DNA of 64,000 bases from Vibrio rumoiensis (GCF_002218045.2 NZ_AP018685.1:1364001-1428000), one strand, 5' to 3'. Counted from the stretch's first letter, positions 1 through 8,810 are shown. Made by a program: numbers and translations. The notes: a model not told the origin generated them from the sequence alone.

Positions 1-249
1 ATCGATAACCGTAAACTCTTCGTAAGCGAATTGATCCTGATTCAATTTTGCAACGCGCTCGTTTGGATCAACACTTACGTTACCAGAGCTAGGCTCAAGC
101 TCACCGCTTAAGATTTTCATGAAGGTTGATTTACCGCAGCCGTTTGCACCAATTAGGCCGTAACGATTACCGTCACCAAATTTAACAGAGATGTTTTCGA
201 ATAGGGGTTTCGCACCAAATTGCATGGTGATATTTGCTGTACTTAAGAT
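1..249 (-). CDS. ybiT: ABC-F family ATPase, YbiT type (N-terminal part; gene runs off the left edge)
   Basis: ABC-F proteins are soluble tandem ATPases that act at the ribosome rather than in transport. About 83 codons are visible. They hold the first Walker A (GANGCGKST) and an opening (ITMQFGAKPLFENISVKFG) that I recognise as close to E. coli YbiT. The start is odd. A good Shine-Dalgarno (GAGGA, 257-261 in reverse) lies 8 bases before an ATC codon (249-247), which aligns with the family's initiator. The only in-frame ATG is eight codons further in (225-223), too far from that site. ATC or the later ATG is therefore the start; I prefer ATC by alignment. Identity as an ABC-F protein is sure; the YbiT subgroup is likely. 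Confidence 0.85.
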   Translation of the reverse strand, partial: MLSTANITMQFGAKPLFENISVKFGDGNRYGLIGANGCGKSTFMKILSGELEPSSGNVSVDPNERVAKLNQDQFAYEEFTVID

Positions 250-420
250 AACGGCATTCCTCAGGTTTAATCTTTACTTTTTCATCAAGGGCGACAATGT
301 CTATTGTGAAGATATATTCAACCATTGATTATGAATTAGCGCGCATTATAGACGATTAAAAGCGTATGTGATACCCGTCAAATTTTGAAAGTATGTGAAT
401 TTATTCTTTCTTACCGGTAG

Positions 421-460
421 GAAAAAGCGCCTAGCTGAGAACAGTAGGCGCTTGGTAAAA
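421..460 (-). terminator. Rho-independent terminator after the lipoprotein gene
   Basis: Perfect 9-bp stem (AAGCGCCTA at 425-433, TAGGCGCTT at 445-453) with an 11-base loop. Read on the minus strand it is followed by a T run, so it ends the lipoprotein transcript whose stop codon is at 473-475. On the plus strand it is followed by a weaker A/T stretch. Confidence 0.85.
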
Positions 461-472
461 ATAGGGCAGTGA

Positions 473-1303
473 TTACTTAATCAAGGCCTTGAAAGCATTT
501 AATTTTTCATTAGTCGGAACATCCAAACTTTCACCTGATGCAATGTCATAGATATAGGCGGCAGGTGTGTTTGATGAGTCTGTAGCAGTAATGTACAGCT
601 TGTTATCATCCGTTAGGTTGATGGTATCGATCTCAGTATCAGCAAGAACAGGATCCAATAGTTTATTGTTATCGGTTCTATCAATGATTGAGATTTGAGT
701 TGCCTCTTTAATCACAATATAGCTGTCGTTTACCCAAAGGTAGCTTTGTTGACCGCCTTCTATTTGGCCATCATAGTTGCCGGTATTAAAACCATTTGAG
801 TTAATTTCAGTAGCTTCTAACTGATCAGAACTATTTATCGAAATTGAGTATAAACATTGTAATGGACTTGCAGCACAAGTTTGATTGTTGATAGATGTGC
901 TCAGCAGCAATGATGAGCCACTGTGTACTGTAGATTCACCACTCCAACCACCGGAATAGGTTTGATCTAAATGACCATCATTACTTAATAGACCGGAATT
1001 CAGTAGAGTAAATTCAGAGTTAGGCGTTGGTAACATTTGAGTGACATCGCCTAGATTTTGAATTTTGGTATCTAAGGTGATTTTAGATAAGCCGCCATTA
1101 ATAGTGTTGACTACTTTTTTACAAACTGGTCGTAAAGCGATGGAAAGGCCTGAGCATAGAGAGTCAGTATCGAAAGAGACATTTTTAGACGTAGTGCTTT
1201 CTATTAAAATGTTTCCTACTGTTGGGCTGATAGCAATGAAACTGTCGCTATTCATTAAATTAATATCAGACGTTTTCTCAATTTTATTCTCTGTTATTAA
1301 ATG
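473..1303 (-). pseudogene. 3' part of a lipoprotein gene split by IS30
   Basis: This is the downstream two thirds of a gene whose start lies at 3075, beyond the IS30 element at 1306-2394. Joining 2395 directly to 1303, which drops the element and one copy of the 2-bp target repeat, gives one open frame of 503 residues. The fragment has no good start of its own. It is rich in Ser, Thr, Asn and Asp and contains repeated short strands (for example YLWVNDSYIVI and KLYITATD), which suggests a beta-rich, possibly propeller-like, surface domain. No family is recognised. It ends just before the terminator at 421-460. Confidence 0.75.
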
Positions 1304-1305
1304 AG

Positions 1306-2394
1306 CCCGATTTCAGATAATAAGTGCGACATTCATGGAAAGGTGTAGAAGAGGAAGCCAACTGCTGAAAGTGGTACGCTCTTCTCTCCAAAGAAACAAG
1401 CAGTACTACCATGAATTATCAGCAGTTGACCGAGGGCAGAAGATACCAGATTTCTGCTCTTTTGGAACGGGGAATTTCGGTTTCTGAAATAGCCAAAACC
1501 GTTCAGTGCCATCGCTCTACGGTATATCGGGAGCTTAAACGCGGCCGCAAAGGCAGTCATTATTGCCCAAGCGAAGCTCAGGCATTCTCAATCAAAAAAC
1601 GCACATCAGCGCGTAAATACAGAATACCAAAGGAGCGTGTTGATTTTATCCGCCTCCTTCTAGAAGCAGATTGGAGTCCAGAGCAGATTTCCAGTGTATT
1701 AAATAGAGTCGGTGCCGCTGTCAGTCATGAGTGGATCTACCGATTTGTTGCGCAGGATAAACGCTTGGGAGGCAAGTTATATCGCCACTTGAGGCAAGGT
1801 CACAAGCGGTATCGTCGCGGTAGAAAAGAGAAAGCGCCAGCGATCAAGAATGCTGTTTCTATCGATGATAGGCCAAGCATCGTTGACAGTAAGGAGCGAT
1901 TGGGTGATTGGGAAATCGACACCGTATTAGGTAAACATGGCACTGGTGCTATGGTGACCATTTTAGAGCGTAAAACTCGATTTTACGTGGTCAAGAAAGT
2001 GCCATCGAAGTCAGCAGATGATGTCACCCAAGCCACCATAGAGCTACTCATGCCTTATAAGGAACATGTCCATACCATCACGGCAGATAATGGGAGAGAG
2101 TTTGCAGGCCACGAAACCATCGCAAAGGCGTTGGAGGCTGATGTGTACTTTGCCCATCCTTATAGCTCTTGGGAGCGTGGAGCCAATGAGAATGCTAACG
2201 GGCTTTTAAGGCAATATGTGAAGAAAGGAACCGACTTAACAACGGTAACAGACAGCGATATTGAATTCGCTGTATCACGGATAAATTATCGCCCGAAAAA
2301 GTGTTTAGACTTCAAGCAACCAGCGATTGTCTTTAAAGAAATGGCATTGGCTGCTTGATATTGGAGAGTGTCGCACTTCGCAGTTGAATTCGGG
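1306..2394. mobile_element. IS30-family insertion sequence, copy 1 (intact)
   Basis: Length 1,089 bp. The ends form an imperfect inverted repeat of about 26 bp: the left end starts CCCGATTTCAG and the right end reads CCCGAATTCAA in reverse; both share AAGTGCGACA further in. It is flanked by a 2-bp direct repeat, AG at 1304-1305 and AG at 2395-2396. The ends were fixed by comparison with the copies at 24945 and 43128. It carries one complete transposase gene and interrupts a lipoprotein gene. Confidence 0.92.
1411..2358 (+). CDS. IS30-family transposase, full length
   Basis: A 315-residue DDE transposase. The N-terminus (residues about 1-50) is a helix-turn-helix with the typical 'EGRRYQISALL...SVSEIAKTVQCHRSTVYREL' pattern. 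The catalytic core holds GDWEIDTVLG (first Asp), TITADNGREF (second Asp) and the ERGANENANGLLRQ block (Glu), all typical of IS30. This is the only one of three copies in the window with an uninterrupted frame, so it could mobilise all of them in trans. The ATG at 1411 is shared by all copies. Confidence 0.95.
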   Translation: MNYQQLTEGRRYQISALLERGISVSEIAKTVQCHRSTVYRELKRGRKGSHYCPSEAQAFSIKKRTSARKYRIPKERVDFIRLLLEADWSPEQISSVLNRVGAAVSHEWIYRFVAQDKRLGGKLYRHLRQGHKRYRRGRKEKAPAIKNAVSIDDRPSIVDSKERLGDWEIDTVLGKHGTGAMVTILERKTRFYVVKKVPSKSADDVTQATIELLMPYKEHVHTITADNGREFAGHETIAKALEADVYFAHPYSSWERGANENANGLLRQYVKKGTDLTTVTDSDIEFAVSRINYRPKKCLDFKQPAIVFKEMALAA

Positions 2395-3075
2395 AGTTAT
2401 CACATCTTTGATGGATTCTGAATCATCTTGATCAGGATTTTTGATAGTCGATATTGCATCGATAATCGACTTAGCATCTAATGCGATATCGTTAAATTTT
2501 TGCCCTGTGCGTTTGGTTACAGTGTTAAATGTTTCACCATCAGAAAAAATCAAGAGACCTTCTGAGTTTTCTCCCATGAATGATGGTAGGTCGCGTTTGT
2601 TACTAATAAGGTAATATTCGCCTTGAGAATTGACGTAATACCACACTGGGCGGCGAAAAGTTTGCGTGACATCAACAATGGGTTTGTCATTTTTGATGGA
2701 TTCAATCAATTTTTGGATTGTAGTTTCTTCTTCGTCAGTAGAATCAACAGGCGCTAATCCCTGAGTGTATTTATAGATTGCCTTATGTTTCTCACTAACC
2801 TCAACAACCAAGCCACCATCTGCAGTTGGAGTGAAGTCTTCAACACCCATATTGGAAATCTCACCAACTGGCGCGCCATTCGCATCAAAGCCAATTAACG
2901 GGCTACCATCTTCACTTGACGTTTCAACACGAGCAATACTCGATACATTTGAAAGATTTTCGAAACGTAATGTTGTCAGCGGTTCAGATGGTTCGGTACT
3001 CGAGCTGTTTGAAGAATCGTTACAAGCTGAAAGGGCAATACAAACGGTTGTCGCGAGTAATAATTTTTTTAACAT
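2395..3075 (-). pseudogene. 5' part of a lipoprotein gene split by IS30 (signal peptide and lipobox)
   Basis: The start is the ATG at 3073-3075, preceded by AGGA. The first residues MLKKLLLATTVCIALSAC form a signal peptide with a lipobox (ALSAC), so Cys18 would be lipidated. A Ser/Asn-rich linker follows, then a region with GGLVVEVSEKHKAIYKYT and WYYVNSQGEYYLISNKRD, which looks beta-rich. The frame runs into the IS right end and would add some 20 foreign residues before stopping at 2305. Together with 473-1303 it forms the original 503-residue protein. Function unknown; probably an envelope lipoprotein. Confidence 0.78.
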
Positions 3076-3153
3076 GACGAATCCTATATTTTGGAAGCTG
3101 GATCTTATCACTAAAATTTTATTTTCCAAGTGTATAGTAAGTTTGATGAAAAT

Positions 3154-3194
3154 AAAAACCGTGCCACAACGTATTAGTTTGGCACGGTTTTTTA
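3154..3194 (-). terminator. Rho-independent terminator after manA
   Basis: 11-bp stem, AAACCGTGCCA (3156-3166) with TGGCACGGTTT (3180-3190), followed on the minus strand by a T tract. It lies between the manA stop (3259) and the start of the lipoprotein gene (3075). Confidence 0.88.
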
Positions 3195-3258
3195 TTCAAC
3201 TAAGTTCTCAATATTGCAGCGTTTGAGAACATTCACGCTATTATTGCTGGTCAATTGG

Positions 3259-4446
3259 CTAGTTATAGGCTCTAGCAAAGTGACCCGAGCTTAACACTTT
3301 ATATTCACCAGCAGAGTATGGAATAAAGGCGGATTGACCTTTACGAAGCATCAGCACGTCACCATGAACATGGGTTAAGGTGACATCAGAATCAATGGCG
3401 AAGATGATTTCTGCGCTTTCACACAGTAAGTTAGCCTCACATTCATACACGCTAAATTTAAAATCTTCGACTGGAATAGGATAATGCTTGGCATTTTTTT
3501 CTTCGATAGGAGTTAGAAGAATTTCATTATTGGGTTTTGGTTTGCATACAGTATTCGCGATCAATTCAGGTACATCCATATATTTTGGTGTTAAACCTGC
3601 GCGCAATACGTTGTCGGAGTTAGCCATGATTTCTAGACCGGTGCCTTTAATGTAGGCATGTGGCGTGCACGCATCAAGGAACATTGCTTCACCTGGTTTT
3701 AGCGTGATCACATGCAACATTAGTGGGGCAAATAAACCCACATCACCTGGGTACTGTGTCTCTAATTCAATTAATAAATCCGCGAGTTCGTTGCCTTTGT
3801 ACGCTTGTGCGTGAGCCATTAACGCCTGAATCGAAGAGTCTTTAGCGTCACCCGTTAGAGATAACATAGCTTCGAAAAATTGGCTTAGACCGGATTCGGT
3901 TTGATTGGCTTTTAATGTCGCAACATAATCTTGTAGAGCAGGGGCGTTAACCGTTTCAAACATACGAATTATATCTTTAAAATTGCGAAAACCATTCATT
4001 GCTTGATATGGAGTTAACGCGTAAACCAATTCAGGTTTGTGGTTAGGATCTTTGTAATTGCGGTTAGCCGCTTTTAAGTCGATGCCAGCTTGGTTTTCTT
4101 TTTCAAATCCAATCTCGGCAGATTGTTTACTTGGGTGAACTTGAATCGAAAGGGCTTTTTCTGCCGCAAGTACTTTGAATAAGTAAGGCAGTTCATTGAA
4201 GCGTAGCTCTGTGCGTTCACCTAAAATTGTCGTTTTGTTTTGTTCAATAATACTATCTAAGCGAAGAACGTCGTTGTTGATTTCTACTTGAGAGCAGCCA
4301 TTAGAGTGTGCACCCATCCAGATTTCGGCTTGGGGCTTATTCTCTGGGTTTGGGATGTCGAACAACTGCTGAATAGAAGAAGTGCTGCCCCATGCGTAGT
4401 CTTGAATGACGTTTTGCATCAACATAAAAGGAGGAAGTGTTTTCAT
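3259..4446 (-). CDS. manA: Mannose-6-phosphate isomerase, class I
   Basis: Interconverts mannose 6-phosphate and fructose 6-phosphate in the cytoplasm. At 395 residues it has the usual length. The zinc ligands of the family are visible: Gln102 and His104 in IQVHPSK, Glu139 in KPELVYAL and His263 in CTPHAYIKG. The catalytic Arg is R282 in NVLRAGLTPKY. It lies 177 bp downstream of an EIIABC permease gene on the same strand, with a terminator between them. Linkage to the permease suggests that the permease brings in mannose as its 6-phosphate, which ManA then sends to glycolysis. Start ATG 4446 gives the family's N-terminus (MQNVIQDYAWG). Confidence 0.95.
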   Translation of the reverse strand: MKTLPPFMLMQNVIQDYAWGSTSSIQQLFDIPNPENKPQAEIWMGAHSNGCSQVEINNDVLRLDSIIEQNKTTILGERTELRFNELPYLFKVLAAEKALSIQVHPSKQSAEIGFEKENQAGIDLKAANRNYKDPNHKPELVYALTPYQAMNGFRNFKDIIRMFETVNAPALQDYVATLKANQTESGLSQFFEAMLSLTGDAKDSSIQALMAHAQAYKGNELADLLIELETQYPGDVGLFAPLMLHVITLKPGEAMFLDACTPHAYIKGTGLEIMANSDNVLRAGLTPKYMDVPELIANTVCKPKPNNEILLTPIEEKNAKHYPIPVEDFKFSVYECEANLLCESAEIIFAIDSDVTLTHVHGDVLMLRKGQSAFIPYSAGEYKVLSSGHFARAYN

Positions 4447-4554
4447 AATGATCCTTTACGACTTAATACCCTTTGTCCTTGTTGTGGCAGGTTTGAGTCG
4501 TTTCACTCGTTTACTGCAACGCCAATTAGAGGGGTATATAAAGTTAATAATTTC

Positions 4555-4590
4555 AGAAAAAACAATGCAGGCATTATAGCCTGCATTCAA
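4555..4590 (-). terminator. Terminator after the EIIABC gene
   Basis: 9-bp stem (AATGCAGGC 4564-4572 with GCCTGCATT 4579-4587), 6-base loop, then a T-rich tract on the minus strand. It separates the permease gene from manA, so manA probably has its own promoter or is reached by read-through. Confidence 0.8.
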
Positions 4591-4623
4591 TTAAAAATGT
4601 TTAGAAGTTAGCGGGTTCAAATA

Positions 4624-6516
4624 TTAAGCCGCAACCATTTTTGTTTTGCGCATTTTTTTCAGTGCCACACAAACTACAGCGGTGACGATGGCACCAGTTG
4701 CCATACAGAAAATCGCAAGTAGAGGCTTATTCATCGCACCTAATAGGGCAACCACTGGACCACCGTGAGCGACGCTGTTGGTAATACCGAATGAGAATGC
4801 CATTACTGCGCCAACCATAGAACCAATCACGTTTGCTGGGATTACCGATAGTGGATCTTGTGCTGCAAATGGAATGGCACCTTCAGAAATACCGACTAGA
4901 CCCATTGCACCGGCGGCTTTACCTGCTTCAATTTCGCTGTCTTCAAAGATATCAAACTTACGACCAATAACCGTCGCAAGCGCCATGCCGAGTGGTGCAA
5001 TTGGGATAGCCACAGCCATTGCGCCCATGAATTGAGTTTGGCCACTTGCAATCATGCCGACAGAGAATAGGAAGGCAACTTTGTTGAATGGACCACCCAT
5101 ATCAAAGCCAGCCATACCACCAAGAACAATACCGAGTAGGACTACGTTACCTGTGCTCATTTCAGTTAGAACAGCGTTTAGCCATTGCATTAGATCCGCA
5201 ATCGGTGCGCCAATCACAAAGATAAATAATGAAGCAATAAATACTGTACCTAAGATTGGAGCAATCATAATAGGGACGAGAGGGGCAATCATTTTGTGGT
5301 ATTCACGTTGAGCAATAAAGCGAACAAAGTAACCGACTAATAGGCCAGCAATAATGGCACCAATAAAGCCAGTACCCGCATCCGCGTCATAAAATGAGCC
5401 GTTATTTGCAATCCAACCACCAATGAAACCCGGAGCAAGCGCGGCGCGGTCACCAATGGCAAATGCAATGTAACCGGCAAGAATTGGTATCATGAGGGTG
5501 AAAGCAACCACACCGACATTTAATACTTGGTTCCACAAGCTACCATCTGGAATTTGCATACCATTCGGTGTTGGCTCGCCACCAATTGCGAGTGAAAGGG
5601 CGATCATCAAACCACCAGTCACCACAAATGGGATCATGTGTGATACACCATTCATTAGGTAACGGTACAGATTTGAACGGGCAGAATTTGCACCAGATTT
5701 TTCTTCTTTCGTATGGCTGGCTGCTTCGGCTTGATAAGGCGCGGCATCTAATGCTTGTTGAATAACACCTTTACCGTTACTGATCGGCGCTTTTACGCTA
5801 GTTTGGATCAGTTTCTTACCATTAAAGCGAGCCATGTCTACTTGCTTATCACAACTCACCACAATCGCGACGGCACGATCGATTTCTTCTTGTGTTGGCG
5901 CATTTTTCACACCAATTGAACCATTGGTTTCGACTTTAATTTCGTAACCCATTTCAGCTGCGGCTTTTTCTAAACCTTCGGCAGCGAGATACGTGTGCGC
6001 AATACCCGCAGGGCAGCCTGTTACACCGATGATTAAGCCTTTATCGGCTGCAACTGTGTTTTCTACTTTTTTCTTTTCAAGTAATAAAGCTAAAGCATCT
6101 TCCGGTGATTTTGCTTTGAAAAATGCTTCAATAAAGCCATCTTCGATCAGTTTTGAAGAAAGTTCTGCAAGCACTTCAATATGATGATCCGCGCCACCAT
6201 CTGGAGAAGCAATCATAAAAAATAGTTTTGAATCTTCACCATCTTCCGCACCATATTCAATACCAGAACGGCTGATACCAATAGCAACAGCAGGCTCTGC
6301 CACAGCAGCACTTTTGGCGTGGGGAATGGCAACACCTTCTTCAAAACCAGTATTGCCAATCTCTTCACGGGCATAAATGTCTTTTAAAAATTGTGCTTTA
6401 TCACTTAACTTTCCTTGGGCATCTAAAATTGCCACCATTTCATTGAACACTTCGTCCTTGGTGGTCGATTTTAAATCTAAGCAGATTAGTTTTGCATTAA
6501 TCAACTGAGTAATCAT
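4624..6516 (-). CDS. PTS fructose/mannose-type permease EIIABC
   Basis: Phosphorylating sugar importer of the inner membrane. Order of domains: EIIA (about residues 1-150, phospho-His66 in GVAIPHAKS), EIIB (about 160-260, phospho-Cys168 in GVTGCPAGIAHT) and EIIC (from about 295, many membrane segments; GGMAGFDMGGPFNKVAF and GISEGAIPFAA are typical EIIC motifs). I chose the ATG at 6514-6516 (MITQLINAKLICLDL), which begins the EIIA fold; the frame is open for 44 more codons upstream, but that stretch is not EIIA-like and covers the promoter. Mannose is the likely substrate because of manA next door, but fructose cannot be excluded. A CRP site lies upstream at 6634-6649. Confidence 0.92.
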   Translation of the reverse strand: MITQLINAKLICLDLKSTTKDEVFNEMVAILDAQGKLSDKAQFLKDIYAREEIGNTGFEEGVAIPHAKSAAVAEPAVAIGISRSGIEYGAEDGEDSKLFFMIASPDGGADHHIEVLAELSSKLIEDGFIEAFFKAKSPEDALALLLEKKKVENTVAADKGLIIGVTGCPAGIAHTYLAAEGLEKAAAEMGYEIKVETNGSIGVKNAPTQEEIDRAVAIVVSCDKQVDMARFNGKKLIQTSVKAPISNGKGVIQQALDAAPYQAEAASHTKEEKSGANSARSNLYRYLMNGVSHMIPFVVTGGLMIALSLAIGGEPTPNGMQIPDGSLWNQVLNVGVVAFTLMIPILAGYIAFAIGDRAALAPGFIGGWIANNGSFYDADAGTGFIGAIIAGLLVGYFVRFIAQREYHKMIAPLVPIMIAPILGTVFIASLFIFVIGAPIADLMQWLNAVLTEMSTGNVVLLGIVLGGMAGFDMGGPFNKVAFLFSVGMIASGQTQFMGAMAVAIPIAPLGMALATVIGRKFDIFEDSEIEAGKAAGAMGLVGISEGAIPFAAQDPLSVIPANVIGSMVGAVMAFSFGITNSVAHGGPVVALLGAMNKPLLAIFCMATGAIVTAVVCVALKKMRKTKMVAA

Positions 6517-6633
6517 GACAGTACCTATTATTAGTATTGGTGTTTTATTGAGGTGAATTGTTGGATATTTGCCAAGGAAAGGATAGTGCACAGAAGTAGC
6601 ATTTACTGGATTATTGTAACCACTAAATTTGTT

Positions 6634-6649
6634 TGTGATCGCGATCACT
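6634..6649. promoter_or_regulatory. CRP (cAMP receptor protein) binding site
   Basis: TGTGATCGCGATCACT matches the consensus TGTGA-N6-TCACA at nine of ten fixed positions, with a fully palindromic centre. It sits between the divergent EIIABC and AraC-family genes, about 118 bp from the permease start and 104 bp from the regulator start, so it can serve either. This fits catabolite control of a sugar PTS. Confidence 0.82.
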
Positions 6650-6752
6650 GGGAAATCAAATGGTGTTATATAGCGTAGAATAGTTTTCTTATAGAATGTT
6701 GCTCGAGAAAGGTGTTCTGCCTTAATAAAATAATCTAAGGTTGTATTTCATA

Positions 6753-7604
6753 ATGAATCAGACTTTCGTCAACGTACTAGAAGGCGTGTTATCCGACCGG
6801 GAGCACTTTAATCGCGTGTGGTTTGCCCATGATCACACCACGCCACCGCCTTTTAGTTATCAAGTCAACTTCCCGCGAATGGAGTTTGTGATCACGGGAG
6901 AATACATCAATGAAGTTGAAGATCCTGATTTTGGGGTGACCAAAGTCAAGATTCTGCCCGGTGATATTTTGTATATTCCGCCGAATAGCTGGAATAAGCC
7001 TGACTGGGATAGTGATTGCTGTGTACTGAGTTTACTGTTTGGTAAACGCCAACTGGGTTTTAGTTTGGTTGAAAAAAGAAAAGGGGAAGCCAATTTTTTT
7101 GACGTGCAGAAGCACAGTATTCAAACTCGAACCGGTCATGCAATAGACCATATTCTCAGCGCACTTAATACGTTATCAAAAGAAAAGAACCTTCATCCTA
7201 CGGGTGGACATTTATTAATGGCGCTAATGACGTATTGTCACGGCATGCTGTTATCACCAGACGCCTCTGCTCAAGGTCGCAGTGAAGATCTTTATCAAGG
7301 GATATGTATTTATATTCAAGAAAACTTCCACCGCAACATCACTCGGGACAGCATCGCACACCGATTTAATATTAGTCCAAATCACCTTTCACGATTGTTT
7401 CGCCAACAGGGCCACATGCGTTTAGCCGATTACATCACTTGGGTGCGGTTAGAGCGAGCAAAATTCATGTTAACCCGTTATTCATTCCGCTTAAGCGAAG
7501 TCGCGTTACGTTGTGGGTATAACGATGTGAATTACTTCTTTCGAGTGTTTAAAAATAAAACCGGTAGGACGCCGAGTGAGTTCCGCGCCATGTATGTGGA
7601 GTAG
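6753..7604 (+). CDS. AraC-family transcriptional regulator
   Basis: 283 residues. The N-terminal half is a cupin-like sensing domain (VNFPRMEFVITGEYIN, GDILYIPPNSWNKPDWD). The C-terminal 100 residues hold the two AraC helix-turn-helices (ITRDSIAHRFNISPNHLSRLFR and LSEVALRCGYNDVNYFFRVFKNKTG). Divergent from the EIIABC gene with a CRP site between, so it probably controls the mannose/fructose permease and manA. The ATG at 6753 is preferred; a TTG four codons upstream touches the AAGG motif and leaves no room for ribosome binding. Confidence 0.9.
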   Translation: MNQTFVNVLEGVLSDREHFNRVWFAHDHTTPPPFSYQVNFPRMEFVITGEYINEVEDPDFGVTKVKILPGDILYIPPNSWNKPDWDSDCCVLSLLFGKRQLGFSLVEKRKGEANFFDVQKHSIQTRTGHAIDHILSALNTLSKEKNLHPTGGHLLMALMTYCHGMLLSPDASAQGRSEDLYQGICIYIQENFHRNITRDSIAHRFNISPNHLSRLFRQQGHMRLADYITWVRLERAKFMLTRYSFRLSEVALRCGYNDVNYFFRVFKNKTGRTPSEFRAMYVE

Positions 7605-7894
7605 TGGATTTTGTTAGAAAGTCCGGTATGCATCAGAGATATAACGCCGTTTTCGCTTCGCTTTAGATACTGTTCAAATATACAGCCCTGTATCATGGGT
7701 TGGTTTTGTTGAATTATGTGGATTATTTTCGCACTTCATACTGAAGAGTTATGAAGTAAACACTACTTTTTGAATAGATTTAGTCATTTAGCTTGTTGTT
7801 CTAAAAAGTGACTGAGAAGATAGACGGAAAGACTATACGGACTTTTTCGTATATTAAATTGTTAAATGCACGTGCGTTCTAATAGGATTGACGG

Positions 7895-8278
7895 ATGAAT
7901 CGAAATATAGAATTTAGAGCTAATACATGGCATTGGAAAATGGTGTTGTCAATGGTGATGGGGTATGTCGTTTTCATGCTTATCTTCAATTGGCTCACTG
8001 AAGCTGAATTTAAATTATGGCCATTTCTAATCGCAGTGACGAGTATGGTCGTTGTATATTCAGTTCTTGCCTTGTTTAAGAAAAGCCATTTGTCAGTCGT
8101 GGGAAATGATGTTTGCCTCCGTGGCCTCAAAGCTGAGTTGATAGCTAAGAGAGATATATTTGGATATCAGTATATCCAAATTACCTCAAATACAGAGAAG
8201 GGCTATCATAGACTCAGAATTACCAAGAATCAGATTGCTCTTTCAGACTGGGAGTTTTTGTTGGGAAAGTGCATTTAA
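7895..8278 (+). CDS. Small membrane protein, integron cassette 1
   Basis: 127 residues, family not recognised. Two membrane segments at about residues 17-35 and 43-62 are followed by a roughly 60-residue cytoplasmic-type tail (LSVVGNDVCLRGLKAELIAK..., then RITKNQIALSDWEFLLG) that resembles a small PH-like beta fold. Its stop codon lies inside the first box of the attC site (8273-8399), which is how integron cassettes are built. The cassette would begin at a GTTAAAT core at 7861, and the RBS AGGATTGACGG precedes the ATG. No promoter is evident. Function unknown. Confidence 0.7.
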   Translation: MNRNIEFRANTWHWKMVLSMVMGYVVFMLIFNWLTEAEFKLWPFLIAVTSMVVVYSVLALFKKSHLSVVGNDVCLRGLKAELIAKRDIFGYQYIQITSNTEKGYHRLRITKNQIALSDWEFLLGKCI

Positions 8279-8399
8279 CAAACAATTTAAAAGGGATTCC
8301 CAACGCTTGGCATTTTAGTTCTACTTCAAATTTAGTGTTTATAGCACAATGCCTTAGGTTTGGGGGCGGCGTTGCTCCCCCTTTAATTGAGCGTTATGC
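8273..8399 (+). repeat. attC recombination site, Vibrio superintegron (VCR-like) type
   Basis: 127 bp. It begins with a perfect RYYYAAC box (ATTTAAC, 8273-8279) and ends with a GTTATGC core (8393-8399). The arms pair imperfectly: CAATTTAAAAGGG...CAACGC on the left against GCGTTGC...CCCTTTAATTG on the right, with an inner pair GGCATT (left) and AATGCC (right). This is the long, folded attC found in Vibrio superintegron arrays, and it overlaps the stop codon of the ORF before it. No integrase gene is in the window. Confidence 0.85.
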
Positions 8400-8425
8400 G
8401 CTCGCAGAAATGGAGATGATCAATC

Positions 8426-8773
8426 ATGGAAGATTTAGCTAATTCGTTAAGAAGTTCTGGCCTAAAAGTCAAAATTAAAAAAGGAAAAATTGCAGTTAGA
8501 CTTGACGGACTTTCAAATCCGGTTTCGATAATAAAAGATATACCTGCTGATGAATATAAAGTGAAAACGAATGATTCGATTTTATCGATAATTGCCTGCC
8601 TTTTGCTATTTATTGGTCTATCAGGTATTTATGAGTTTAGTGGTAATACTTTGATAAATATTGCACTTATCTCCGTTTCTATATTGTCCTTTGTTACAGT
8701 GTTACTTACAGAGTTTAAGCTGACTAAATTACGCGCTACTGTAGTTGCGTTCAATCGTGGAGAACGCGCATAA
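8426..8773 (+). CDS. Small membrane protein, integron cassette 2
   Basis: 115 residues, family not recognised. A basic N-terminal region (SGLKVKIKKGKIAVRLDG) precedes two membrane segments at about residues 52-72 and 77-95 (SIIACLLLFIGLSGIY and NIALISVSILSFVTVLL). The ATG at 8426 follows a GGAG motif in the few bases after the attC core. The ORF ends within a GCATAAC box at 8768-8774, which would be the start of its own attC. Function unknown; like many cassette genes it is small and membrane-bound. Confidence 0.68.
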   Translation: MEDLANSLRSSGLKVKIKKGKIAVRLDGLSNPVSIIKDIPADEYKVKTNDSILSIIACLLLFIGLSGIYEFSGNTLINIALISVSILSFVTVLLTEFKLTKLRATVVAFNRGERA

Positions 8774-8786
8774 CAAGGCGTTATAT
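8768..8786 (+). repeat. Collapsed attC site between cassettes 2 and 3
   Basis: GCATAAC (8768-8774) is followed after five bases by GTTATAT (8780-8786). These look like the two outer boxes of an attC with the whole folded middle missing. The position, at the stop of one ORF and just before the next, is right for an attC. Such a remnant should no longer recombine, so cassettes 2 and 3 would be locked together. Confidence 0.5.
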
Positions 8787-8810
8787 TTTTGTTCAAGTTT
8801 GGAGGCAGTA

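Noticed and set aside
7670..7685. LexA (SOS) box-like CTGT-N8-ACAG upstream of the cassette block
   Set aside because: About one such match is expected by chance in 64 kb, the gene downstream starts 210 bp away, and no SOS gene or integrase follows.
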